A stretch of DNA of 64,000 nt. It comes from Coriolopsis trogii (taxonomy: Eukaryota; Basidiomycota; Agaricomycetes; Polyporales; Polyporaceae). Positions 23,501 to 33,704 of this stretch are shown piece by piece; within the stretch, counting starts at the first letter, position 1; each line of letters starts with the position of its first letter. The stretch lies in contig JAHYIO010000031.1 in NCBI GenBank assembly GCA_020543525.1, positions 744,001 to 808,000 on the forward strand. Reading direction: 5' to 3'. The translations under genes were made by a program, and so were the position numbers. Below the pieces are notes generated by a model. That model had not been told where the DNA came from. It did no database searches and saw nothing but the letters and a program-made list of their open reading frames with translations.

Positions 23501-24000
23501 GTTTGGAAGCCACGATGACTGGTTGGCCTCGATGACTGGTTGGCCTCGTCGTCGTCCTCGCCTACGCCGCGCCCGTCACGCGCGTTGCCCCCGTCGCTCA
23601 GGACCGCACACGCACATCCCTCTCGCTGACAATTTCTTGGTTTGTTGTCCACAAAGACGCTCATCGCGCGAGCAGTATCTATGTATGCGATCTAGGGTTC
23701 GTAGGAGAGCCCGAGTCAGGCACCGGGGATGTTCGGACAGAACGACTGTATGGCAGGGCAATGAAGTCTATGGACATGGGTGGAGAGCGGAACGGGAGAC
23801 GCGAAGGCGAAGTGAGCAAGCGCGCGGGGAGTCTCCGGATTCGGAGGTAGCTATTTATTACAACAAAAGGATTCGGTTCCGTACAAAATGTCAGTCGCGT
23901 ACATACGATGCACCAGTACATCGTCATGAATTTCGACCCGACCATCGGTGCGCTGACGACTGCCCCGGCGCCACCTCGTCGTCCGTGTCGTAGAGAACAT
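20600..24000 (+). repeat. Duplicated block B (5' flank + F-box gene 5 + spacer)
   Basis: Partner of block A (14900-18300). Beyond about 24000 the match fades, although a trace remains near 24300-24370 (CTGCAGCTTGTGC, matching 18370). Block B is not followed by a MIA40::mucin chimera, whereas block A is. Its spacer has a private 17-bp tandem duplication at about 23512-23545. Confidence 0.7.
21416..23293 (+). CDS. F-box family copy 5
   Basis: Five exons (21416-22120, 22197-22338, 22426-22872, 22956-23161, 23219-23293) give 524 residues, all joints in phase. F-box LPPELCLWIIDILYISELS, then CALTCHSWRDHAQYLLF with the Trp that copy 4 has changed to Leu. The Leu-rich body includes LPLHQRFPLWLGSFHTVTTF and FGTFLRIVNAFPRLRCLYIL. 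The tail ends SGSGADLKRPDVVD. This appears to be the best-preserved member and a good reference for the family. Role in SCF ubiquitin ligases is inferred from the F-box alone; the substrate is unknown. Confidence 0.78.
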
Positions 24001-25281
24001 AACCTACGCGGAGTGAGCAGAGGTGCGTGCGCCCCGCTGACGAGTCGAGGAATCGCAAGTTACATCACTTACAGGATGATAGTCGAGGAGTAGCGGAGTG
24101 TCGATCGATGTCTCTTGGGACGGCGAATGGTTCATTGGACGACGAGCGGGAGCGGAGTCGAATTGCTCGGCGGATTGTTCTGCCAGTGCAGTCACAATGC
24201 CAGTGAAAGAGATCAAGCTTAAGGCACATACCTGGTAGGCGTGGGCGAAGACGGGGAGAAAGTTTTGTGAAGCATAACAGCTTTCGTCAAAGCGATTGGG
24301 GGTAGTTCATATCGGGTGTGAAGACGTCTGCAGCTTGTGCGTCGGGTCAACTTGAATGCTTCCAGACGTCCCGTGCACATGCGACCCACCCCCGCGAGGC
24401 TTGTAGCGATTAAAACTGCTTGACCCGCGTCGTTGGTCCCTCAGGCCAAATCGCACTGTCGGAACCGTGCACAACGTACCATTGCCAGAGTGGCGTGGCG
24501 GATTGCCCGGACTCTCCTCCAAATCGGTACTTCACGCACGTCCAGGACAGGTATAAAAGGGGGCGAGGCGTTCTGCGATGGATTTCTGCCGTGTGAGTGG
24601 GACGTGGAATGTGCAACGAATAGCGGATGACAGGAGTGCCCATCCACTGGCACACATGCTGCTACTCCGAGTGTATGGCTTGCAACGCAACCTGGGTTCT
24701 ACCATCTGAAGCTTAGAAAGTAGCAAGGTTCATTGAATAAATGCCAATGCCAGACACCTACCCAATCATGCAGGTGTCTCGTACTAGTAGCGTGAGACTC
24801 GAGTATATCCACCGCTCGAGTCTGCAGTGCGGACGTCACGGATAGTACTTGAACTTGACCGAGTGCTGCCTCTTCGCCAGACTGTAACACCAGATCGACG
24901 TTACGAGATTGATTTGGTGCGTGTAGAAAGGAGAGCGCGCGTCGGAGGATAAGTCGGAGCGAATCAAGCTGAGTGCAGCTCTGGCATCTGCAAGACTGCA
25001 AGCACGACCTGTTTCAGAGACGCCCGTAGCGAGATCTATCGGGACGCGGGGACAGCGCGACTCGGAGCCGTCCTCAGATTCTCAGCCTCAACGATAGCCA
25101 TCAGTAGTCCTTGTATTGTCAATACCAACGCGTCGACCGCCAATTGATCTACGCACGTCTAGGTAGGTGGCAGCGACGAATCGCGGTGTGAGAGACGAAG
25201 TCCTAAATTTTCAGCGACGCGGCCGCGGTGGCCGCCTCCGATTGCTGTGGCTCTCTAGCCACGTTCAAGTTCTCCGTCGAC
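24000..25281. other. Intergenic with a TATA box and a degenerate minus-strand frame
   Basis: A canonical TATAAAAG lies at 24552 on the plus strand, but only a 43-codon ORF (24578-24709) follows, and its ATG is too close to the TATA box for normal initiation. On the minus strand from about 25090 to 24850 a frame opens with RVPIDLATGVS and runs about 70 codons before a stop. It shares the RVPIDLAT fragment with 735 and 14.77 kb. I cannot name either. Confidence 0.35.
24552..24559 (+). promoter_or_regulatory. TATA box
   Basis: TATAAAAG within GGTATAAAAGGGGG, a textbook core-promoter sequence. No convincing coding gene follows within 500 bp; the next is the MBL-fold gene at 25282. Confidence 0.4.
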
Positions 25282-26759
25282 ATGGCCAAGTCAAAAATCA
25301 AGTCGGTCGATAAACTCACAATCACGTTCTTGGTAGACAACAGCATTGAATGGTATGTTCAAGTTTAACACCGCAGGGCACTGGTGGGGTACTCCGAGTC
25401 CGGGGACCGGCTGACCCGCCGACTGTGCGTACGACATAATACCAGGATGACGAGGCTTCCTCCGGGATTCATACTGGAGGTGCCCATGCATCTGGCACAC
25501 CCTGATGTGCCGATGGATCCTCGGACTGGCGTCCCTTTTGTTGACCTCGAGAACTACTGCTGTGGTAAGTGGGGTCCTGTATGTGCTTGATCAGGCCATC
25601 CTTGACGTCGTCTGCTGACAGGAGCGCATGGCTTCTCCGCTCTCATTGTATGTGTGCACCTTCCCGAACACCTTGTACTCTCGTTGACCCCTACAACAGG
25701 AAACCCAAGTAGGAGGATCAGAGCCTCACTACACACTCTTCGATACAGGCCCCGACTCACGCTCGATCATCCGCAATATCGAAGCGCTGAGGATCCCCGT
25801 CGAACGCATCGAGCGCATCATCCTCTCGCACTGGCATGCAGACCACAGCGGGGGAATGCTCTCCTTCCTCCGGTACCGCAGAGACAACGCAGGCAGCGAC
25901 ACGGCTAGTACTAGTGCTCCGTGCGTTGCAGACCTACACCCGAACCGCCCTATCGCTCGAGGCATCGCGCCCCATGGCGGGAAAGTGATCGGTCGGCTGC
26001 CAGACGACCCGACGTTCGAGCAGATTGAAGACCTTGGCGGGGTGGTGGAGAAGCATGCGGAGGGACACGCTGTGGCTGGCGGTACGGTATGGGTCAGCGG
26101 GGAGATCCCTAGGGTGACGCACTTCGAGGGGGGTCTGCCTAGTGGCGTCCGATGGGTTGAGAAGGAAGGGAAGGAGTACTGGGTGAAAGAGGAGGTACGT
26201 GGTGGTTCATGTCTTGCGCAGGATTGTTACCGACTGATTACACTCTGCAGGATATCATGGACGAGCGGTATGCGGCGATCGACGTTGTAGGGAAAGGCCT
26301 TGTGATCTTCTCGGCGTGAGTGGCTACGTCTCCTCGCTGGCACTGCGTCTGTGCTCGTGCCGATACACGATACGCAGCTGCTCTCATGCAGGTATTGTCA
26401 ACGTCGTCAAGGACGCCGTGGACACGTTCGCGCGACCCGTCTATATGGTGAGCCTTTGGCACGGCATCGATGCCTTTGAGAATCTCACAGTCGCGTATAT
26501 GCCGCGATAGGTCATCGGTGGCTTGCACCTCGCTGGGACAGAACTAGTCGACCGCATCCCGCCTACCGTTGACTTCTTGGCCAACAAGTTGAAACCGTCT
26601 CCGACGTACATCCTGCCGATGCATTGTTCGGGCTTTGCTGCCAAGGTAGCGTTGGAAGATGCATTTGGAGAGGGGTGCGTACCAGCAGGTGTTGGCCACA
26701 AAGTGATCGTAGAGTGGAGTCCTGAGATGGAAGAGAGAATGTACGCACCGACCTACTGA
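25282..26759 (+). CDS. Metallo-beta-lactamase-fold hydrolase (DHPS-like MBL subgroup)
   Basis: Likely a metal-dependent hydrolase; substrate unknown. Seven exons (25282-25352, 25446-25564, 25622-25647, 25700-26194, 26251-26315, 26378-26447, 26511-26759) join in phase to 364 residues. Metal-site motifs: SHWHADHSGG (HxHxDH), CSHAGIVN and PMHCSGF. The N-terminal TFLVDNSIEW and the FDTGPDSRSIIRN stretch fit the MBL group that includes archaeal beta-RFAP-synthase/DHPS-like proteins. Exon 3 is a 26-nt microexon coding AHGFSALI. The start ATG lies in a CGACATGGCC context. Glyoxalase II or RNase Z membership is unlikely because CSHAGIVN with this spacing is specific to the DHPS-like group. Confidence 0.8.
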
Positions 26760-27011
26760 TCCCATCCGGCATGGGCGTATACATGTACATGGTACACTAC
26801 TGCAGTATGCCGACAGGTATCACACGCGGCACACGAGCGCAAACATTATCTTTGGTTGAATCAACATTGTTATCGTTAACTACAACCACTACGATACATC
26901 ACTCGACCCGCGCCCATATCTCATCATGGGCGTCCGAATCACGTCGTCTATCCCAACCATGACGACACCCGGGATCTTGTCTACGTGTGATCACGGTGTG
27001 CTTTCGGTGAT
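26760..27011. other. Short intergenic stretch
   Basis: Terminal region of the MBL-fold gene; nothing else recognised. Confidence 0.4.
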
Positions 27012-28110
27012 TCAAGAGTACACCTTTTTTTCCGTTGGCGTCAGCCTCGAGTCTACGCCGACCTCGTAGGGAAGCGTGTGCCAACGCGGCGGATGTCGAG
27101 TGTGGCTAGAGGATAAGGATAGCCTGAGGGATGTGGGGGAAGACTCGCCAGTTTGGACATCGCCGAGGTCGCCCCTCGGTGCCACTATAGGAGGTACGTC
27201 CTCCAAGTACAGGCCCTCCAGTGCCGGCATGGTCTTGCGGAAGAGTGGGGCTAGTGCATGGAGCGAAGGTGCGGCGCACGATGGGATGATAACGGTGCGG
27301 AATTCGTTGGCAGGACTATCGTGGTGCGTGCATGTCGCGCAGCATCTCATAACCACCGGGTATCCCGAGCACGCTACGGGTCTTCTCCAACGCCCGCTTC
27401 GATCCGATGGCCACAGCGGAGGTGATTGGAGAGCAGATGACGAATGTGCGCGCAAAGTCGGGTCCTCTTCGAGGTCCTGCTTCGCATTCCGGCCGGACCC
27501 GATGTGCATGGTCTCTTGCAACCCTGCAAGGCTCCACGAGCACGGTGGTAGATTCTCGTGATGCCCCATAGGGATGCGTCCAGATGATGAGGCCTTGGTA
27601 CCTCGCATCCGAGGCTTTCTCGAAGAATTGGCACGGACTCCGTGGTATCGGTACGTGCGCGGAGTGGAGAGGACGAGTCGTTCATCGCGGACGGCTCGCA
27701 ATGAAATATGCCGGCCATTGGGTTAGAGTGGGCTGCAGGGTGTTCGCTCAGGAAAGTCCAGGGCTAGGAAAGGATCCTATCTCATGCACACATACTCACC
27801 TCTCCGAGGCTTTCGTCGGCCCACATCACTACCACAGGCTTGGCGTCAATAGGAAGGTAGCGGTGCACCTTCACAGACCATGACCTCCCTCGTTGGAAGC
27901 GTCGCCCTTGACGGTGGTGGGTCTGGAGTTACAGGATTGGAGCGGCAAGAATGCCTTGAGAAGTTTATCTGTGAGTGATAGAAAAGGAGCGCATGTCGCG
28001 CTCGAGGAGGGGAAGATGTTCTCATGCAGGTAAGGTTGAGCGAGAGCGTGCTCGAAGGAGTGGGAGAGGAGCGATGACGGGTCAGCACAAGCAGGTGGGG
28101 GTTTATATGC
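27012..28110 (-). pseudogene. Possible decayed LRR/F-box-like gene with a TATA promoter
   Basis: On the minus strand the region opens with a TATA element (GCATATAAAC, 28110-28101). The early frame reads SLTDKLLKAFLPL, resembling the small ORF at 61.35 kb (SLTDRLLNALALI) in both promoter spacing and sequence. Further on, KVHRYLPIDAKPVVVMWADE (about 27875-27815) precedes a good donor. The 229-codon frame ending at 27012 holds the Leu-rich stretch SLHALAPLFRKTMPALEGLY. These pieces lie in different frames without clean splice joints, so I read it as a remnant. Alternatively it is a rapidly evolving gene whose exons I failed to join. Confidence 0.3.
28101..28110 (-). promoter_or_regulatory. TATA box (minus strand)
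   Basis: GCATATAAAC on the minus strand, upstream of the SLTDKLL frame. The surrounding sequence aligns with the promoter of the minus-strand ORF at 61.35 kb. Confidence 0.4.
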
Positions 28111-29053
28111 ATCCAGCCTCGTGTCGCTTTGTCTTGGATACCTAACAACGGATGCGCCAAAGGGGGTGCCTCGTGGCCACTCTAACCAAGATGTAGCTTG
28201 GTTACGGCGATAAATTTTGGCTGGGACGGTGTCATTCTCTGACTAAAAGCGGAGGAAATTTCTCCGCTTGGTGTTTTTGCCTTTTGTTCTATAGCACTGA
28301 CAAAAGGATCGATGGTAGGAGTGAACTAGAACAATGGGATGTCAGATATCCTGACGTACCTGCCTGGAAGGTCACAACCCTACCGACCGTGACTCGGTTC
28401 GCGGACAATGGACACAAGTGAACGTGTGCTTGACAGCCCACGCTACTCCACGGCGTCAAAGGCAGTTTGGTTACACAATTGCGTCTCCCGGGGCTCGATG
28501 ACTGATTGGTTCATTCCTCGTCAGATCTAAACCCCGTGGGCAAGTTTGCTTGAAGATGTCGTCCAGCAGGTCCAGTATCTGTAGAAGTATTGGTGTCATT
28601 TTATCGCTAATATAACTGAAGAAATGCTAGCCGGAACACTCGCCGTAGTACAGGCATGTAAAGATTTCGCCAAAACGTCTGCCAGACTCAAAACGGTGAG
28701 GCTCACATATACAGTTCAAGTTCCCTCTAAGCAGCCTGTGAGATCTGTGTATTAATTCTGTTTGAAAAATATACCAGATGAGAAAAGTACTTCACAGATG
28801 CGAGCAAACCATCATCGCCGTCGTTGTGGTCGCGGAATGGGACAGGAAGGGTTTGGGTTCCCGCCCGCCCAATTGCCATTTGTGGACGAGGGCGGGCTCC
28901 CACGCCTCAAGCGCGCTGTTCGTCATCTGCCGAGTCGGGATTGGTGCGTCAGCGATCTCACTCGAGCGCCTGTGCTTACTAGTGACCACATCCTCCGAGT
29001 CCTGCTGGCCGCCGCTCTCTTCTGCTCTCGCCTGCTTTGACTCGACGTTCACG
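28111..29053. other. Intergenic; 3' part is the MIA40 upstream region
   Basis: 28111-28760 shows nothing recognisable. From about 28780 the sequence (TTTGTGGACGAGGGCGGGCT and following) is the MIA40 5' flank that is copied at 18.53 kb and, inverted, at 62.65 kb. Confidence 0.45.
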
Positions 29054-29959
29054 ATGCTCAGGACACTCGCGAACGCGTCCTTGAAGCGCTCCTTGCATAC
29101 CTCGTCTCGCTCTGCGGCGTCGGCTCGTCCGGCTCGTCTCCGCACTGTGCTTGGGGTCTCTGCCGTGGCTACGTCTTACTTCGTCTGGAACTCTTGGTAT
29201 GGGCAGAGAGTAGCGTTAGATGCTCCGTCCTCTTGTAAGTCGGGAATTTTGCGTGCCGTGCAGTATAACGACGCTAAGGACACCCGTAGCGACGAAGAAG
29301 CAGGTCCCTCTCACACCTAAGACCTCTACCTCTCCCGAGGCTATTTCCCAATCGCCTTCCACCGCATCTGAGCACGAACCGTCAATACCTCCGACAACGA
29401 AGGCAATTTCAGACGACTCTTCTGCGGAGCCCGCGTCGAAGGATGAGCCTCCAGCAGAGGGTGAGGCGGAAGGAGGGTCTGGAGGCAGTGGGGGTGCGTT
29501 CAATCCGGAGACTGGCGAGATCAACTGGGACTGCCCGTGCCTTGGTGGGATGGCACACGGCCCTTGCGGTATGCAATTCCGCGAAGCGTTCTCTTGTTTC
29601 GTGTTCTCCGAGGCGGATCCGAAGGGGATCGACTGCGTGGAGAAATTCAAGGCCATGCAGGAGTGCTTCCGCGAGCATCCAGACGTGTACGGAGAAGGTG
29701 AGTCTGACATCCACGTGTCTCATATAAGAGTGTTACTTTCTATGACATTGGTTGTGTTGATGCGGTACTTGGGACAGATATCATGGCCGACGATGACGAT
29801 GAGGAGTTTGCTCCAGACACTCCGCCTCCCTCCGATGGCTCGGCTGAGCCTGCGACGCAGCCGGCTCCTGCAGTTGCTTCAGAGGCATCGGGGACGAAGT
29901 CCGCGCCTGCAGAGCAGAAGAACGAGCCTCGGAAGGCTGCCACTCCTGCTTCCCACTAG
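29054..29959 (+). CDS. MIA40: Mia40/Tim40 intermembrane-space import oxidoreductase
   Basis: Central oxidoreductase of the mitochondrial intermembrane-space disulfide relay; it oxidises imported small Cys proteins and passes electrons to Erv1. Three exons (29054-29234, 29290-29697, 29778-29959) give 256 residues. Residues 1-40 are basic and Ser/Ala-rich, like a presequence, and are followed by a short hydrophobic stretch ([16 protein letters not shown]) that fits the fungal membrane anchor. After a Pro/Ser/Glu linker comes the core: CPC redox motif ([14 protein letters not shown]) and twin CX9C pairs ([11 protein letters not shown] and [11 protein letters not shown]). The C-terminal tail is acidic, then Ala/Pro-rich. 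A competing frame at the exon 1/2 joint contains stops; the acceptor CCCGTAG at 29289 restores the frame. Two broken partial copies exist in the window. Confidence 0.92.
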
Positions 29960-31240
29960 AGACAGACACAAAAGTATCATCCCGACGCCAGTCGCTAATA
30001 GCATTATACACCACTCATAGTCGCTCTATGCATGTTCTTGACTATAACTGCACTCGTCTGCTTACAGCCCGCAACTCAGCAACGTTTGTACTTCGGGACA
30101 ATGTTCATACGCGTGTCTCAGGTTGTTAGCGTCGCCAACGGTTGTGGGGAGAGTGCCATAACGTAGGTCCATGTGCGAACCAGACTTGTGTCGCATGCGC
30201 CTCGAAATATCCAACATACTCACATTTGCTCGGAAGGTGCATATCATCCAGATGAGCATGTCCAGTGCTTTTTCCCGCTAGGGCGAGGGTCCCCGACGGC
30301 GAACGTCATGCCAAGCACCTTGTAATGATTCAGCTTCATCTTCACAGTTGCGTTCTAATCTTTGTGTCCTTCACCGTAGACGGTTACTCGCGACATGTAC
30401 CGTGCTCGCACTCGCATTCACCTAAGCCTCCCCGACCCCGTGCCTACTCTATGCTCCCACTTTCGAAATAAGGTTCGCGTGCATGTATAATGGTTGCGCA
30501 ATGAGCCTTTTTATGATCTTCGACAAGAAATCGAGAGATCCTCAGCATACGGGACGTGCTTTGGGCGACGTGGGCGACTTGAACGACGAGATGAACGAGA
30601 GCGGCCAGACCGCGGCTTCCACACGCCAACGAGGGAGGGCTGTAACGCCGTGGCGACCCCTCGTCCCCCGCGACAAGCATTGCTCCTACCGCGTTTCAGC
30701 CTAGACTGGAAACGTCTCATCGGTCTCCCTGAGGCCAGTGGGTCGTGTCCAGATGTGCAGGCAAAACACGATTACCGTCGTGACCTGCCAGTGCTTCATG
30801 TCCTGGTGACTGCGCCCTCAGGTAGACCACCCAACCATTGTCGAACTGGAAGTTTACGAGTCTATCCGAGTCGAGGGGCAGTTTGTTGTTCGCCAAATCT
30901 TGCCATCATCTGATCTACGTGCTCACTCCTCCAGCGTTACTCGAGGGTGAGTTCCGTCTTGTAATGACTAGTGGCATGGAAGCTGGCTCATCAATGGTAC
31001 CTTGGCCAGCCAGGGCCAGCCCCGGACGAAGTAGGCTTAACGTCCTCCAGCCCCACAGAGTAGTGCTATTCTCAAGCCTTAGGCACGAGGGAAATCCTCC
31101 ACTATCATGGAATGGCTTCATGAATGTTGTATGTCGACTTCGCATGCGCTTCCACGATCCCTCGCAATCGTGCATAAAACTGAAAAGCAAGACCTTTGGG
31201 AGATTTGAGAGCCCTACTCGCCACAATAGCTGGGCCTTTT
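29960..31240. other. Intergenic, with a diverged spacer copy
   Basis: About 30470-30720 resembles the F-box spacer as it reads on the plus strand at 63.1-63.3 kb (GACAAGAAATC and GTGGCGACCCCTCGTCC are shared). The rest contains no recognised gene. The long frame from 30838 becomes protein-like only near 31270. Confidence 0.4.
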
Positions 31241-32602
31241 CCTCCCCGCATTCGCCCATTGACTCAGACACGCCCCAACCTACCACCGAAGAACGGCTTG
31301 CCTTCATTGGGAAACTCGAGCTACAGCAACCACCACGTCCCTGGATCCCAAGGTCAAATGTAGCGAGCGCCGCCATCAGCGACGGCTCCTCTATCTCCTT
31401 TGTCGGGTACCTAACCGACCAGATGCAGGCAAGCCCATCCTTCCTAACCACCCACCTCTCTCTGTATATTTGGTACTGACGCAATCACCCCAGGCTGATG
31501 TGCTCAACTCGACCCTGTTCGCGCAGCTCGCAAATGAGTCGTACAACCGCCAAACGCAGTTCCAGAAGTGGTACGAGTACTACCGATGACCGTGGTGGAT
31601 GAGAATGTTACATCGACGTCGTGCCAAACGAGTTGCTTATCGAGGAGGGTTCAAGCACTATAGTTATGCGATGGATGCCAAGACAGCCAGCAACGGCGCG
31701 GGATCGATCTCCTGCCTTTGCCTTGCCGCCGTTTGCCGGCGATGGAGAAACGTCTCACTCTCCGTTCCCGAGCTCTGGCGGTGCATTCATATCAGCAAGA
31801 AGACGCACATCGAGTGGGTGGACTTCGCGTACAAGTATGCGACATCTGTCCCTCTGGTAGTCAAGCTCGTGGATGCAGACTCGGATGCACTGAGAGAAAT
31901 TCTGGCGCGCTTGGTGCCCTATCGACACCGTGTGCGGGAGATCGTCATTGAATTCACCGAAACAGCAGAGACAGAGCGACATCCTCTGGAATATCGGCTG
32001 GGACGTCGCCAAGTTTAAGTCAGCTGCTCGTCGTCTGACTCGTACTCATCCTGATGTTGACCCTACCCCCCTCAGCTTGATGTCAGTCGAGGACGTGAAC
32101 GCGTTCATCACCGTAGATGCCCTCATCAGCCGCGTTGCGGAAACATACCTCTAAAGTGCAGAGCTGACCCTCTTCCAGTCCATGGTCACCTTGCTCAACG
32201 ATTCTCAAAACCAAGTCGCCGAGTCTCTTCTCAGCTCCTCTGCAAAGTCCTTCAACAATGCCAACTTCTAGGTTGGGGTCGCATCGTATGTGTCTCCCAT
32301 CGCTCCTTTCGCTCCTTGATCGTTCCGTCTGCCAGTTATGATTACACAGTTGCAGCTTGGCATGAATGACGACGGCAAGGTAACCTTCAAAATCGGCGCA
32401 TACACCTACACCGCCGAACAAGACATCCAGAAGGTCCTTTTCTTCACTTTCGGTTCGCAGAAGGTCGAGTTCTACTCCGGTGAGCCAGTGAGTCCTGATC
32501 TCTGTTCGAAGACAAAGACGGCCCTGATGGTACTTATATTTGACAGAGAACCAAACGATGATTCTTGACGAAGACACATACGGGCCGTGTCAGTGGGATT
32601 GA
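31240..32602 (+). pseudogene. Pseudogene of a fungal protein of unknown function, split by an F-box fragment
   Basis: Protein-like pieces in order: PTTEERLAFIGKLELQ and SDGSSISFVGYLTDQMQ (to about 31428). An intron with a GC donor (GCAAGC) follows, then ADVLNSTLFAQLANESYNRQ ending KWYEYYR at 31588. After about 390 bp of foreign sequence the frame resumes with ILWNIGWDVAKFKSAARRL (from about 31977). In-frame stops follow AETYL and SFNNANF, and later exons give KVTFKIGAYTYTAEQDIQKV and VLFFTFGSQKVEFYSGE, ending at TGA 32600-32602. I recognise the pattern as a basidiomycete family without known function. Two stops plus the insertion make it a clear pseudogene. Confidence 0.6.
31589..31977 (+). 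pseudogene. Inserted F-box gene fragment (different family)
   Basis: The translation shows VVPNELLIE, then in a shifted frame CLAAVCRRWRNVSLSVPELW, then EWVDFAYKYATSVPLVVKLV. This is the common Agaricomycete F-box layout (LP-ELL, VCRRWR--L--P-LW, SVPLVV). It is unrelated at sequence level to the LPPELCLWIID family elsewhere in the window. It lacks a start, contains one frameshift and ends where the host pseudogene resumes. Confidence 0.55.
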
Positions 32603-33704
32603 GCTGTGACCGCTAAGGCATGAGGAGCTGATACATGGAAGGTCGAGTGTTTGTAGATGGTAGTTTGTATACGCAGAAGCTCCCATCTACCAAGCTTGCC
32701 GGTGCGCAATGCGAATCGGAGTTATATGTCATTGAAGTGCGGCCTAGTGCGGCCTAAGAGGAGACACAAGGGACATTTCCTCATGTTTGCAGGATAAACA
32801 TTGTGGGAACATCACTAGAAATGGAATATTATTGATAGTGTGTTCTGATTGCAAACATACTGCAAATACTGAGGTAAATAAGAAAAACTACTTGCATGAT
32901 GTTCTTTCAATGTTTACCTAGGGAATATACCAGAAACACCTATGATATTTGCAGAATACTATCTCTGGAAGCATAGGTTGTGACTATGGTAAGAGTATGT
33001 TGAATTTTCTGGGCGTGCTTGCAGTCCAAATATGGCGTTACAATGGCGTTAATATAGGCGGTAAACCATGCAAATATTCCCACATCGAATGTTATGTAGA
33101 CATTTTTCATAGCCGTGCCATGTTCCTGCCCTTGACATGGTAGGCCACCATGTGGCATACATAACATATATTCGAAGACTACTCCCGAAGTGAGTAGGCA
33201 AAGGATAGTGGCATAAAATCCCTCTTTCTTTCTCAGCATACTCATGACCCAAGAACTCTGCGCATATTATTTCATTTCTAGTTATGCTCCCACAATGTTT
33301 ATCCTGCAAACATAGGGAAATGTCCCTTGTGAGACTAGGACTCGGGCCGCAGACGGCCCGCGTGAATTTATATGTAAGGCATCTGGCGTCTAACGAGAAA
33401 TCCGGAAAATCACAACAACCAAACTCACATAATTACGCTGTACCTTCCCCGCGCGAGTTCACAACTCTTTTCGTACATCCACTGCCACTGTCTTTATGTC
33501 TTGCTTGGTGAGTAGCTCTATCAGATTTCTGCTGCTTGCTGCTTGAGCGAGCGAAATTGAGCACCGGCTGGCACAGCTGTCGAGCAAGCTAAATCACTCA
33601 ACATTCGGAGGCGGATCCCGTTGTGCCACGCACGTCGTAACACCGCATTCTTACAGAGTCCGAGGTGCATTCGAGCCCCGTTCTGCACCTGAGCCGGCTG
33701 GAAC
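32603..33704. other. Intergenic around the MITE and upstream of the Sec7 gene
   Basis: Besides the element at 32765-33331, the left flank has a short direct repeat GTGCGGCCTA (about 32738-32755). 33340-33704 is the presumptive promoter and 5' UTR of the large Sec7 gene, with several C/T-rich tracts. Confidence 0.4.
32765..33331. mobile_element. Non-autonomous DNA transposon (MITE-like), CAC-ended TIRs
   Basis: A 567-bp AT-rich element in GC-rich DNA. Its ends are inverted repeats of about 65 bp, both starting CACAAGGGACATTTCC and continuing through TATGTTTGCAGGATAAACAT-type sequence with few mismatches. The flanking trinucleotide AGA is repeated on both sides (32762-32764 and 33332-33334), fitting a 3-bp target-site duplication. 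There is no coding capacity. Ends beginning CAC with a 3-bp duplication would suit a CACTA/CMC-type element, but without a transposase the class is a guess. Confidence 0.75.

Noticed and set aside
24578..24709. 43-codon ORF after a perfect TATA box
   Set aside because: The ATG is only about 26 bp from the TATA box, so it would lie at or before the expected transcription start.
30915..31484. 189-codon minus-strand frame
   Set aside because: It is the shadow of the plus-strand pseudogene region; the plus strand carries recognisable protein segments and splice sites, the minus frame does not.
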